Source of the DNA: Sediminibacterium sp.
Lineage (GTDB): Bacteria > Bacteroidota > Bacteroidia > Chitinophagales > Chitinophagaceae
DNA length: 62,211 nucleotides
Direction of reading: 5' to 3'
NCBI GenBank assembly: GCA_007280515.1
Contig: QYPL01000017.1
Span: 1 to 62,211 of the forward strand
Position numbers and translations under genes: made by a program. The notes under the pieces are model-generated. The model worked only from the letters and a program-made list of their open reading frames with translations, was not told the origin of the DNA and made no database searches. Numbering within the stretch: position 1 is the first letter of the stretch; every line of letters starts with the position of its first letter. Below are positions 26,349 through 35,397 of this stretch, piece by piece.

Positions 26349-26406
26349 CCACATGCTTCAATTTATTGAAGCTGTGGGAGTAAAATACAAGGTGTTTTAC
26401 TCCCAC
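26349..26406 (-). repeat. Two overlapping hairpins at the 3' end of the ROK kinase gene
   Basis: Hairpin A pairs 26349-26362 with 26365-26377 (CCACA-t-GCTTCAAT with ATTGAAGC-TGTGG). Hairpin B pairs 26374-26385 with 26395-26406 (GTGGGAGTAAAA with TTTTACTCCCAC) and includes the kinase stop codon and last codons. They share bases 26374-26377, so both cannot form fully at once. They lie before the shared terminator in the minus-strand transcript. Confidence 0.7.
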
Positions 26407-27347
26407 ATTAAGGCGCTTGCACCTAATATAGCAGCGTCCGATTCCTTTAAATGACTTACTAATATTTTAATTTTATTTTGGAACACTTCTATTAAATTGG
26501 CTTCCATGTGTTCACGCGTAGGTTTTAAAATTAAATCACCTGCCTTGGTTAAGCCTCCGAATAATATAATGGCTTCAGGACTAGAGAACATCACAAAGTT
26601 GGCTAAAGAAATGCCTAGTATTCTACCTGTGTATTCAAATACTTCTTTGGCTACTTCATCGCCCGCAGTAGCCGCTTCAAATACTGCTTTAGAATCTATT
26701 TTATCAATTGGAATATTTCTGAGTGTACTAGGTTTGTCAGTATTATTTAAAATTTCTACAGCCGACTTAGCCACCCCTGTTGCAGAAGCATAACTTTCTA
26801 AAGAACCTCTTTTCCCTGTACCAGGGTGTATGCGTCCATCGGGTATAATAATAGTATGTCCTAATTCACCCGCCATTCCATCATGTCCATAAATTAATTC
26901 TCCATTGGCCACAATACCACTACCCACGCCTGTTCCTAAGGCAATTAAAATAAAATTTTTCATTCCTTTTGCTGCACCATAAGTCATTTCACCTACTGCT
27001 GCTGCATTGGCATCGTTGGTTAATTTTACAGGCAACTTAAATTTATCTTGAATTAATTTAGCTAAAGGAATTACACCTTTCCAAGGAAGATTAGGCGCAT
27101 ATTCAATAGTCCCCGTATATATATTTCCATTAGGAGCTCCTACACCAATACCTTTAATTCGTCCTACGCCACCCACTTTGTCTATAAGAATCATTAGTTT
27201 ATCATACAATTCGTCTATATAAGCATGAATATCCGCATGCCCTCTGGTAGACATTGTATCTGAGGACAATACATTTCCTAAATTATCTACTATACCAAAC
27301 TTGGTACCTGTGCCACCAATATCAACACCCGCTATATAAGAATCCAT
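26397..27347 (-). CDS. ROK-family sugar kinase (probable glucokinase), zinc motif lost
   Basis: ROK kinases phosphorylate hexoses at O6 with ATP. The 316-residue protein has the phosphate motif DIGGTGTKFGIVD, catalytic Asp112 in LTNDANAA, and the second phosphate loop ALGTGVGSGI; the EYAPNLPWKG segment resembles glucokinases. The ROK zinc site is altered: His164 in GELGH remains, but the CxCGxxGCxE block reads PGTGKRGSLE (176-185), so all three cysteines are Pro, Thr and Ser. It is 25 bases downstream of a FucP-type sugar transporter, so glucose taken up by that carrier is the likely substrate. Lack of any helix-turn-helix argues against a repressor. Confidence 0.88.
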   Translation of the reverse strand: MDSYIAGVDIGGTGTKFGIVDNLGNVLSSDTMSTRGHADIHAYIDELYDKLMILIDKVGGVGRIKGIGVGAPNGNIYTGTIEYAPNLPWKGVIPLAKLIQDKFKLPVKLTNDANAAAVGEMTYGAAKGMKNFILIALGTGVGSGIVANGELIYGHDGMAGELGHTIIIPDGRIHPGTGKRGSLESYASATGVAKSAVEILNNTDKPSTLRNIPIDKIDSKAVFEAATAGDEVAKEVFEYTGRILGISLANFVMFSSPEAIILFGGLTKAGDLILKPTREHMEANLIEVFQNKIKILVSHLKESDAAILGASALMWE

Positions 27348-27372
27348 GCTAAATTTTTATTTTAAATTATTA

Positions 27373-29061
27373 TTAGTGTCCTGCTGCTGCTTCAGTTTCT
27401 TCATAGTTAATTCCTTGCTTCTTTAAAATACCTTTCACTGCAATGGCGAATATTAAAATATAAGCAAAACAGAAAACAGGCACCCAGAAAGAATTATGAA
27501 TGCCATAACCAGGCGTATCTAAATGGGCAGATTGTAAGTAGTCAGATAATTTTCCTTGAATAGGAGGAATAATACCACCGCCTAAAATCATCATAATTAA
27601 AAAAGCGGCACCTTGTGTGGTATATTTTCCAATACCTGAAATAGATAAAGCAAAAATACAAGGCCACATAATAGAACAAGCAATACCGCCTGTTAAGAAA
27701 GCATAAATAGCAATATTTCCTTTTGTGAATACACCAATTAACATAGCAATTAAACCAATTAAACTAAATATTAATAAAGTTTTTGCTGGCTTGTTTTGGC
27801 TAATAAAGAAAGCCACTATTTGAATGAAAATACAAACAACGTACATGTAAAGTGGACTCATATCATATTGCGCAATACTATTCACACCAATAACAATACC
27901 AAATGCCACTAAAGGAACAATGACTGTTAATATTTTATTTGTTTGACTTTTGAATTCAAAAGCAGAAATCGCACCTGTCCAACGACCAATCATCATGCTA
28001 CCCCAATACATGGAAATATAAGGGGCAATTTTAGAAGAAGGGATACTTCCAAAATCGGCTTGCTTTAATAATTCTCCTAAATTAGAACCAATGGCTACTT
28101 CCGCACCTACATATACAAATAAGGCAAGCATACCTAATACTAATTGAGGATATTTCATGGCACCCCAACCATTTTCATTTTTCTGTGCTTTGAAATTAGC
28201 ATATAATAAACCTACTACCACAGTAGCTAAGGCACCAAATAACCATTTTAAACGAGTGGTTTCTAAATCGTGTCTACCTGCGTCGGTTAATGTAGTTGCA
28301 TCAATTTTATAACTACTAAAAATTGGAACGAACATAACAATTAAAACACCTGTCATTATTAATAATAAGTATAAAGCTTTATTGGCGGGTTCAATTTTTT
28401 CTTCAGAAATGCCTGGTGGTACTTTCTTAGAGAAATGGAACATGGCGGCTGCTGCTAAAAATAATATACCCACAGCTGTATATAAAATAACCACTTTGCT
28501 TAAACTTAATGCAGCAATTTGATCATCGGTAATAGCTGCAGCACTTCCAAATAAAGCAAAGGCTACTACAATGGGGCCGATAGAGGTTCCAAAGGAATTA
28601 ATACCACCTGCAAGGTTCACACGGCTTGCACCAGTAGAAGGGTCCCCTAAGGCAATCGAGAATGGCTGTGCTGCGGTTTGTTGTAAAGAAAATCCTAATG
28701 CCACTATAAACAAACCTACTAACATGCCTGTAAAAGTATTCGCGTTTACTGCAATAATCATGGCAGCTGCGCCAATAGCAGAAAATAATAAGCCATAAAC
28801 AATACTTTTTTTATAACCCCACTTGCCTACTAAGTCCTTACCACCAAATGCACCATAAGCAAATAGGCCTAAGGCACCTATATAATAGGCTAGGTAGAAA
28901 GCGAAATCAACTAATTGACTTTGAAATTGGTCAAGGTTAAATTTATGCTTACAAAATGGAATAAAGACACTATTACTTGAAGCAATAAAACCCCAGAAAA
29001 AGAATACTACTACAAGGGTAGACAATGCACCTGTATTGGTGGGTTGTTTGGTTTGGCTCAT
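27373..29061 (-). CDS. FucP/FHS-type sugar MFS transporter
   Basis: This inner-membrane H+-symporter resembles the FHS family (L-fucose, glucose/galactose carriers). The start TLVVVFFFWGFIASSNSVFIPFC with FNLDQFQSQLVDFAFYLAYY is diagnostic, as are LGFSLQQTAAQPFSIALGDP and the late WGSMMIGRWTGA and GITQGAAFLI-like segments. At 562 residues it is longer than the usual 420-440; the extra length lies mainly between helices 6 and 8, where additional hydrophobic segments occur near residues 230-330. Coupling with a downstream ROK kinase suggests uptake of glucose or a related hexose. It diverges from glgA. Confidence 0.9.
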   Translation of the reverse strand: MSQTKQPTNTGALSTLVVVFFFWGFIASSNSVFIPFCKHKFNLDQFQSQLVDFAFYLAYYIGALGLFAYGAFGGKDLVGKWGYKKSIVYGLLFSAIGAAAMIIAVNANTFTGMLVGLFIVALGFSLQQTAAQPFSIALGDPSTGASRVNLAGGINSFGTSIGPIVVAFALFGSAAAITDDQIAALSLSKVVILYTAVGILFLAAAAMFHFSKKVPPGISEEKIEPANKALYLLLIMTGVLIVMFVPIFSSYKIDATTLTDAGRHDLETTRLKWLFGALATVVVGLLYANFKAQKNENGWGAMKYPQLVLGMLALFVYVGAEVAIGSNLGELLKQADFGSIPSSKIAPYISMYWGSMMIGRWTGAISAFEFKSQTNKILTVIVPLVAFGIVIGVNSIAQYDMSPLYMYVVCIFIQIVAFFISQNKPAKTLLIFSLIGLIAMLIGVFTKGNIAIYAFLTGGIACSIMWPCIFALSISGIGKYTTQGAAFLIMMILGGGIIPPIQGKLSDYLQSAHLDTPGYGIHNSFWVPVFCFAYILIFAIAVKGILKKQGINYEETEAAAGH

Positions 29062-29231
29062 AAGATTCGTTAGTTTAATCGTTATTGGTTAAATCGATTC
29101 CGTAAAATACTTAAAATTATAATTCAATGTGTAAAAAGGTTAAAATCTATCTATAAATAATTAGAATTAACTGCTGAAAAACAAGGAGTTTTAAGGACAA
29201 TGAAGTAAATTGAAACAAATTAAAACTGTTC

Positions 29232-30647
29232 ATGGTAATAGTACATGTAAGTGCAGAATGTTACCCTATGGCTAAAGCTGGAGGATTGGGTGATGTGGTG
29301 GGAGCACTGCCAAAATACCAAAATAAACAGGGGGATAAAGCAGTGGTGGTAATGCCCATGTATAAAACACCTTTTTTGCAAGAAAATAATTGGGAAGTTC
29401 AATATAAAGGGAATACTAATTTAGGTAATTGGTTTTTCGATTATACCATCATTAAAGAAAGTACAGGTAAGTTAGGCTATGATTTATATTTAGTAGATAT
29501 TAATGGCCTTTTAGATCGTCCTAAAATTTATGGCTATACCGACGATATGGATCGATTCATTGGTTTTCAAGTAGCCGTTGTGAATTGGTTAAGTCAATGG
29601 GCCGAACTTCCTTCTATTGTGCATTGCCACGATCATCAAGCGGGATTAATTCCTTTTATGATGAAATATTGTTACGACTATCAAAAATTAGAAAAAGTAA
29701 AAACTGTTTTAAGCATTCACAATGCACAATACCAAGGTACCATGGGTTGGGATAAAAGTATTTTAATTCCAAGATGGGACATTAGTAAAAAAGGTTTACT
29801 AGAATGGAATAATTGTATTAATTCATTAGCAACGGCTGTTAAGTGTGCAGGTAAAGTTACCACAGTGAGCCCAAGTTATTTGCAGCAGTTAACAGTGCAG
29901 TCCAATGGTTTAGAAATCTTGTTTAAAAATGAACAAAGTAAATGTGTGGGCATCTTAAATGGAATTGATAATGAAATTTGGGACCCGTCCACAGATACAA
30001 TGGTTCCTTTTCATTATAATAGTAAAACAGTAGATGCAGGAAAACAAAAAAATAAAAATGCACTCTGCGCAAAATATAATCTAGACAATTCAAAACCTCT
30101 TATTGTATTTATTGGAAGACTAGTGGCAGAGAAGGCTGCTGATGTTTTACCAGGTGCCATTCAACATGCACTAGATAAAACGAACCTAGGTGCTAATTTT
30201 TTTATTATAGGTGCCGGAGACACTTCTACTGAATCGGCTTTACATTATTTACTGCAATTATATCAAGGACAGTATAATACATTTATTGGCTATGATGAAA
30301 AGATAGGACATGAGGCCTATGCGGCAGCTGATTTTTTATTAATGCCAAGTAGGGTAGAGCCTTGCGGATTAAATCAGTTGTATGCACTTCGTTACGGAAC
30401 TATTCCCATGGTAAGAGATACGGGAGGCCTGCATGATACAGTGATAGATATGGGAGATGCAGGAGGTTTTGGCATTAAATTTTTACATGCTACTGAGGCA
30501 GACATTGTATATTCTGTTGAAAGAGCCATTGAAGTATATAAAAATAAAAATCAGATGAAAGTAATGGTAAATACAGCCATGCAAATGGATCATAGCTGGG
30601 AATCGGTCATTGCTGCTTATAGAAAAGTATATCAATCAATTATATAA
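29232..30647 (+). CDS. glgA: Glycogen synthase (GT5)
   Basis: GlgA extends alpha-1,4-glucan chains from ADP-glucose. The 471-residue protein starts with VHVSAECYPMAKAGGLGDVVGALP, containing the K-x-G-G-L-G-D-V ADP-glucose motif (from Lys15). The C-terminal GT-B domain has VFIGRLVAEKAADVLPGAI and the catalytic-glutamate region PSRVEPCGLNQLYALRYGT followed by RDTGGLHDTV. It is first of the plus-strand glycogen cluster, 28 bases before glgC, and diverges from the FucP-type gene across a 170-base gap. Confidence 0.96.
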   Translation: MVIVHVSAECYPMAKAGGLGDVVGALPKYQNKQGDKAVVVMPMYKTPFLQENNWEVQYKGNTNLGNWFFDYTIIKESTGKLGYDLYLVDINGLLDRPKIYGYTDDMDRFIGFQVAVVNWLSQWAELPSIVHCHDHQAGLIPFMMKYCYDYQKLEKVKTVLSIHNAQYQGTMGWDKSILIPRWDISKKGLLEWNNCINSLATAVKCAGKVTTVSPSYLQQLTVQSNGLEILFKNEQSKCVGILNGIDNEIWDPSTDTMVPFHYNSKTVDAGKQKNKNALCAKYNLDNSKPLIVFIGRLVAEKAADVLPGAIQHALDKTNLGANFFIIGAGDTSTESALHYLLQLYQGQYNTFIGYDEKIGHEAYAAADFLLMPSRVEPCGLNQLYALRYGTIPMVRDTGGLHDTVIDMGDAGGFGIKFLHATEADIVYSVERAIEVYKNKNQMKVMVNTAMQMDHSWESVIAAYRKVYQSII

Positions 30648-30675
30648 ATTAATAATAAACTATTAAATTTTAGTT

Positions 30676-31959
30676 ATGGCAATGTTCGCAAAAGAAACAG
30701 TTTCTATTATATTAGGTGGAGGAGCTGGGTCAAGACTTTACCCACTTACTGCTAGTAGATCCAAACCTGCGGTGCCTATTGGAGGTAAATACCGATTGGT
30801 AGATATTCCTATTAGCAACTGTATCAATAGCAATTTGAATAGAATATTTGTGTTAACACAATTTAATTCTGCTTCCTTGAATCAGCATATAAAAAATACT
30901 TATCATTTTAGTGCTTTTAGTTCTGGTTTTGTAGATATACTAGCTGCAGAACAAACACCCGATAATCCGGGATGGTTTCAAGGTACTGCCGATGCAGTAA
31001 GACAGTCTTTAAGACATTTAGCTAAAATGGATTTTGATTACGTACTTATTTTAAGTGGAGATCAATTATATCAAATGGATTTTAGCAAGATGATTGAGGC
31101 ACATAAAAAAAGTGGAGCTGCATTAACCATTGCCACCATTCCAGTGGGGGAGAGAGAAGCGCCAGAATTTGGTATTTTAAAATCGAACCAAGAAAATGTA
31201 ATTACTTCTTTTGTAGAAAAACCAAAAAAAGAAATTTTAAAAGATTGGGTAAGCGATACGGGCGCTGAAATGAAAGCACAGGGCAGAAATTATTTAGCTT
31301 CCATGGGTATTTATGTTTTTAATAAAGAAATACTGTATCAGTTCTTAAATGAACTGCATCCTCATGCCACCGATTTTGGAAAAGAAATTATTCCAGACTC
31401 TATTACTAACTATAAAGTATTAAGTTATCAGCACGGTGGTTATTGGACAGACATTGGAAATATTTATTCTTTTTTTGAAGCCAATATTGCTTTAACCGAA
31501 GATGTTCCTTTGTTTAATCTATTCGATAGTGCACAAAAAGTGTATACAAGGGCTAGGATGTTACCACCTGCTAAAGTAAGTGGAACTATTATTAATAAAG
31601 CTATTTTATCGGAGGGTTGCATTATTCATGCAAAAGAACTAACCAGTTCGGTAGTGGGTATTCGTGCAAGAATTGGTAAAGACACAGTGATTAAGAACAC
31701 CTATATAATGGGTTGTGATTATTATGAAAATATTGATCAAATTCATGAGAAGCATAAAAAAGGAGCACCCATTTTAGGTATTGGAGAAAGATGTATCATT
31801 GAAGACGCCATCATTGATAAAAACTGTTCAATTGGAAATGATGTAACTATAAAAGGAGGGGCGCATTTAGAAAAAGTAGACCACCCATTATATACTATTA
31901 AAGATGGTATTGTGGTGGTAAAAAAAGGGGCGGTAATACCCAATGGATATATAATATAG
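30676..31959 (+). CDS. glgC: Glucose-1-phosphate adenylyltransferase (ADP-glucose pyrophosphorylase)
   Basis: GlgC makes ADP-glucose from ATP and glucose-1-phosphate, the committed step of glycogen synthesis. The 427-residue protein has the nucleotidyltransferase loop LGGGAGSRLYPLTASRSKPA, RLVDIPISNCINS, GTADAVRQ, the sugar site VEKP and a C-terminal left-handed beta-helix (IINKAILSEGCIIHAK onward). The sequence is closer to plant/cyanobacterial-type subunits than to E. coli GlgC. ATG at 30676 or 30682 are both possible. The product feeds GlgA encoded just upstream. Confidence 0.96.
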   Translation: MAMFAKETVSIILGGGAGSRLYPLTASRSKPAVPIGGKYRLVDIPISNCINSNLNRIFVLTQFNSASLNQHIKNTYHFSAFSSGFVDILAAEQTPDNPGWFQGTADAVRQSLRHLAKMDFDYVLILSGDQLYQMDFSKMIEAHKKSGAALTIATIPVGEREAPEFGILKSNQENVITSFVEKPKKEILKDWVSDTGAEMKAQGRNYLASMGIYVFNKEILYQFLNELHPHATDFGKEIIPDSITNYKVLSYQHGGYWTDIGNIYSFFEANIALTEDVPLFNLFDSAQKVYTRARMLPPAKVSGTIINKAILSEGCIIHAKELTSSVVGIRARIGKDTVIKNTYIMGCDYYENIDQIHEKHKKGAPILGIGERCIIEDAIIDKNCSIGNDVTIKGGAHLEKVDHPLYTIKDGIVVVKKGAVIPNGYII

Positions 31960-32015
31960 AGGATTGAATCATATAACGAGTAATACTAAAATTGTAAATA
32001 CATAATTTAAGCTAC

Positions 32016-33329
32016 ATGAATACAGCCTATACCGGTACTAAAGCCCAACTTAGTTTTTGGCAAATATGGAATATGTGTTTTGGATTTTTTGGCATTCAAT
32101 TTGGTTGGAGTTTGCAAATGGGTAATATGAGCGCTATTTACGAATTCTTAGGAGCTACGCCTGAACAAATTCCAGGTTTATGGTTGGCAGCGCCTATGAC
32201 TGGTTTATTGGTGCAACCCATTGTAGGTTATTTTAGTGACCGTACCTGGCATCCAAAATTAGGTAGAAGAAGACCTTTCTTTTTAGTGGGAGCCATTTTA
32301 AGTTCATGCTTATTATTTGTAATGCCCAATGCAGGTTCTATTTGGATAGCAGCTGGTGTATTATGGATTTTAGATTCAAGTATTAATGTTACCATGGAAC
32401 CCTTCAGAGCCTTTGTTGCCGATAATTTAGATGAAAAGCAACGCTCACGCGGATTTGCTATGCAGTCTATGTTTATTGGCCTAGCTTCTTTTATTGCAGG
32501 TTATTTACCCTTGGTATTGGTGAATTGGTTTGGTGTATCTAGAGAAAAAACAAATGGTTCTATTCCTCAAAATATTTTACTTTCCTTTTATATTGGAGGG
32601 ACTGTATTTTTAGTGTCGGTATTGTATACTGTTTTTAAGAGTAAGGAATATCCTCCTTCTGAAACGCAAATATCTTCAGAAGAAAATAAAACGGGTATTT
32701 TTAAAGAAATTTTTGACTCACTATTAAATATGCCAGTACAAATGAAAAGATTAGCCTTGGTTAATTTTATTACTTGGCCAGGACTATTTTTAATGTGGTT
32801 TTATTATAGTACAGGGGTGGCTAGTCAATTATACCATGGGGACCCACTTACTAGTAGCGATATCTATACCAAGGGATTAGAACACGCTAATACTACCTCA
32901 GCCATTTTAAACTTAGTCACTTTTGGTTTTTCTTTTAGCTTACCCTTTTTAGTAGGTAAGCTTGGTAAAAAGTTAACGCATACTGCTTGTTTGTTAATAG
33001 GAGGTTTAGGATTAATTTCAGTGTACTATGTGCAACAACCTAATTTATTGTATGTTAGTATGGGGCTGGTAGGTATAGCATGGGCTTCTATTTTATCTAT
33101 GCCATATTCCATGTTATCTAGTTTTATTCCTGTACAAAAAATGGGTATCTATATGGGCATATTCAATTTCTTTATTGTACTACCTGAAATTTTAGCCTCA
33201 CTCTTTTTTGGAAAAATTATGTCTACCTATTTACACAATGACAGGTTAATGGCTGTTCAAATAGGAGGCTTCTTGTTAGTATTAGCAGGTATTGTCTGCG
33301 CTATTATTATTAAAGAGGAGAAAAAATAA
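32016..33329 (+). CDS. SLC45-type MFS sugar transporter (maltose/sucrose-like)
   Basis: This 437-residue 12-helix carrier begins LSFWQIWNMCFGFFGIQFGW and has the SLC45/GPH-like signature GYFSDRTWHPKLGRRRPFFLVGA after helix 2, plus SINVTMEPFRAFVADNLDEKQRSRGF. Related proteins import sucrose, maltose or longer glucosides with protons. Its position between glgC and a periplasmic/outer-surface amylase suggests import of maltose or malto-oligosaccharides. Its last codons (AAA GAG GAG AAA AAA TAA) resemble the units of the repeat array that follows immediately. Confidence 0.9.
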   Translation: MNTAYTGTKAQLSFWQIWNMCFGFFGIQFGWSLQMGNMSAIYEFLGATPEQIPGLWLAAPMTGLLVQPIVGYFSDRTWHPKLGRRRPFFLVGAILSSCLLFVMPNAGSIWIAAGVLWILDSSINVTMEPFRAFVADNLDEKQRSRGFAMQSMFIGLASFIAGYLPLVLVNWFGVSREKTNGSIPQNILLSFYIGGTVFLVSVLYTVFKSKEYPPSETQISSEENKTGIFKEIFDSLLNMPVQMKRLALVNFITWPGLFLMWFYYSTGVASQLYHGDPLTSSDIYTKGLEHANTTSAILNLVTFGFSFSLPFLVGKLGKKLTHTACLLIGGLGLISVYYVQQPNLLYVSMGLVGIAWASILSMPYSMLSSFIPVQKMGIYMGIFNFFIVLPEILASLFFGKIMSTYLHNDRLMAVQIGGFLLVLAGIVCAIIIKEEKK

Positions 33330-33330
33330 A

Positions 33331-33526
33331 GTAGAGAAATAAAAGAAGAGAAATAAAAGAAGAGAAATTAAAGTAGAGAAATAAAAGTAGATAAATAAAA
33401 GTAGATAAATTAAGAGAAGAAAAATAAGGAACAGAAATAAAAGAAGATAAATAAAAGTAGATAAATTAAGAGAAGAAAAATAAGGAACAGAAATAAAAGA
33501 AGATAAATAAAAAAGTTAAATTAAAT
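33331..33526. repeat. 14 x 14-bp minisatellite filling the transporter-amylase gap
   Basis: Fourteen consecutive 14-base units run from 33331 to 33526; the first is gtagagaaataaaa and the last aagttaaattaaat. Every unit contains TAA. Units 33389-33444 and 33445-33500 form a perfect 56-bp higher-order duplication (four units). The plus strand is purine-rich with only two C in 196 bases (33432, 33488). The array starts one base after the transporter stop and ends exactly at the base before the amylase ATG. No TAnnTTTG element is present in it, so the amylase gene probably depends on read-through from upstream. Confidence 0.95.
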
Positions 33527-35395
33527 ATGAATACTCGTTTTTTACACCGCCCACTATTATTGACTATTCTACTATTGAATTTTGCAATGCTATCTATTGT
33601 AAATGGTCAAGCAACAGAAGCGTATCCTACTAATTGGTTTACGCAAATGCAACATAATAAATTACAAATTTTATTTAGAAATATAAATGTAAATTTCTCA
33701 AAGGCTACAGTGAATGCAAATTATCTAGGCGTGAAAGTATTGGGAGTACATCACTTTGAAAATGGGCATTATATAGCGGTGGATATTGAAATTGCTGCTA
33801 CTGCAAAACCAGGAAATGTAAATTTTGTATTTACCAATAAGGGAGAGAAAACAAATACCCCTTGGTCATTGCTTCCAAGAAGAAAGGGAAGAGGAACTTT
33901 GTTTGCACAAGGTATTAATCCATCCGACCTTATATATTTTTTAATGCCTGATCGTTTTAGTAATGGTGATATTTCTAATGACCGTATAGCTGGATTAAAA
34001 GACCAGTCTTTAAATAGAGACTCTATTTTTTTAAGACATGGGGGTGATTTAAAAGGAGTGACGAATCATTTGGATTATTTTCAAAAACTAGGGGTTTCTA
34101 CTTTATGGATGACACCCGTTATTGAAAATGATATGCCTGATAGAACAGAACATGGTTATGCAGCTACCAATAATTATGCGATTGAAAAACGTTTAGGAGG
34201 TGACAGGGCTTATTTAACATTGAGTGATAGCCTTCATAAAAGAGGGATGAAATTAATTCAAGACATAGTATATAATCATTTTGGTCGTTTTCATTTTTTA
34301 GTGCAAGATGCACCTGACAAAAATTGGGTTCATCAGTGGCCTTCTTATACACAAACGCATTATAGAGAACAAGCTGTATTTGATCCTCATCATTCAAAAG
34401 TAGATGCAGAAAAAATGATTAATGGATGGTTTACTACCGAAATGCCCGATGTGAACCAGGAGAACCCTTTTGTAGAAAAATATTTAACTCAAAATGCTAT
34501 TTGGTCGGTAGAAACCTATGGTATTGACGCTTTCAGAATAGATACCTATAAATATTGCAATGTAGAGGTAATGAATAGATTGAATCAAGCCCTTATTGAT
34601 GAGTATCCAAATATATTTGCCTATGGGGAGTGCTGGGTAGATGGGGTTTCTTCTCAGGCTTATTATGTTCGAAATAATTTAAATATTCCCTACAAAAGTA
34701 ATTTACATGCGACTTCCGATTTTCATTTATTGTTTTCAGGTATTCTACCCGCACTCAATGAAAAAAATGATTGGGGAGCTGGCGTGATTAAATTATACAA
34801 TACTTTAAGCAATGACTATTTATATAAAGTGCCCAGTAATAATGTGATATTCTTAGACAATCATGATATGACGCGTATACATTCTTCCTTAGGGGAAAGT
34901 ATACCCAAAACTAAAATGGCCTATGCCTGGTTAATGACTTGTAGAGGTATTCCACAAATGTATTATGGTTCTGAGGTTTTAATGAAGGGCATTTCTAATC
35001 CCGATGGCTGGGTAAGACTCGATTTTCCTGGAGACTGGGCTGGCGATAGGAAGAATGCTTTTACAGAAGTAGGCATGAGTGACCAAGAAAAAGATTTTTT
35101 ACACTATGTGCAGCTATTGGGTACTTATAGGAAATCATCCACCGCTTTAAAGACGGGAGAGATGATGCAATACTTACCAGAAGATGGCTTGTATGTATAT
35201 TTTAGATATACCAAAGGTCAAACTATTATGTGTGTGATGAATACCGATACCAAAGAAAGAAAACTTAATTTTGAAAAATATGCTGAAAGAACCAATGGGT
35301 TTACAAGCGGAAAGAATATTGTTACGGGTGAAAAAATAGGAAATGAATTTTCAATACCTTCTATGAACATGCAAGTGATTGAATTAACGAAATAA
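33527..35395 (+). CDS. Exported GH13 alpha-amylase/neopullulanase-like enzyme
   Basis: This 622-residue glycoside hydrolase should cut alpha-1,4 (and perhaps alpha-1,6) links in starch-like glucans. A signal peptide (about residues 1-27, ending VNGQA) exports it. Residues about 30-110 form a beta-sandwich like the N-terminal domain of cyclomaltodextrinases. The GH13 barrel has DIVYNHFG, nucleophile Asp339 (DAFRIDTYK), acid/base Glu368 (AYGECW) and Asp447 (LDNHD). It resembles SusA-type neopullulanases and cyclomaltodextrinases. It is followed after only 2 bases by glgB, so the two are translationally linked, an unusual pairing of an exported and a cytosolic enzyme. Confidence 0.92.
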   Translation: MNTRFLHRPLLLTILLLNFAMLSIVNGQATEAYPTNWFTQMQHNKLQILFRNINVNFSKATVNANYLGVKVLGVHHFENGHYIAVDIEIAATAKPGNVNFVFTNKGEKTNTPWSLLPRRKGRGTLFAQGINPSDLIYFLMPDRFSNGDISNDRIAGLKDQSLNRDSIFLRHGGDLKGVTNHLDYFQKLGVSTLWMTPVIENDMPDRTEHGYAATNNYAIEKRLGGDRAYLTLSDSLHKRGMKLIQDIVYNHFGRFHFLVQDAPDKNWVHQWPSYTQTHYREQAVFDPHHSKVDAEKMINGWFTTEMPDVNQENPFVEKYLTQNAIWSVETYGIDAFRIDTYKYCNVEVMNRLNQALIDEYPNIFAYGECWVDGVSSQAYYVRNNLNIPYKSNLHATSDFHLLFSGILPALNEKNDWGAGVIKLYNTLSNDYLYKVPSNNVIFLDNHDMTRIHSSLGESIPKTKMAYAWLMTCRGIPQMYYGSEVLMKGISNPDGWVRLDFPGDWAGDRKNAFTEVGMSDQEKDFLHYVQLLGTYRKSSTALKTGEMMQYLPEDGLYVYFRYTKGQTIMCVMNTDTKERKLNFEKYAERTNGFTSGKNIVTGEKIGNEFSIPSMNMQVIELTK

Positions 35396-35397
35396 TT

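Noticed and set aside
33331..33526. CRISPR-like array
   Set aside because: Units are contiguous 14-mers without unique spacers and no cas genes are present; it is a minisatellite.
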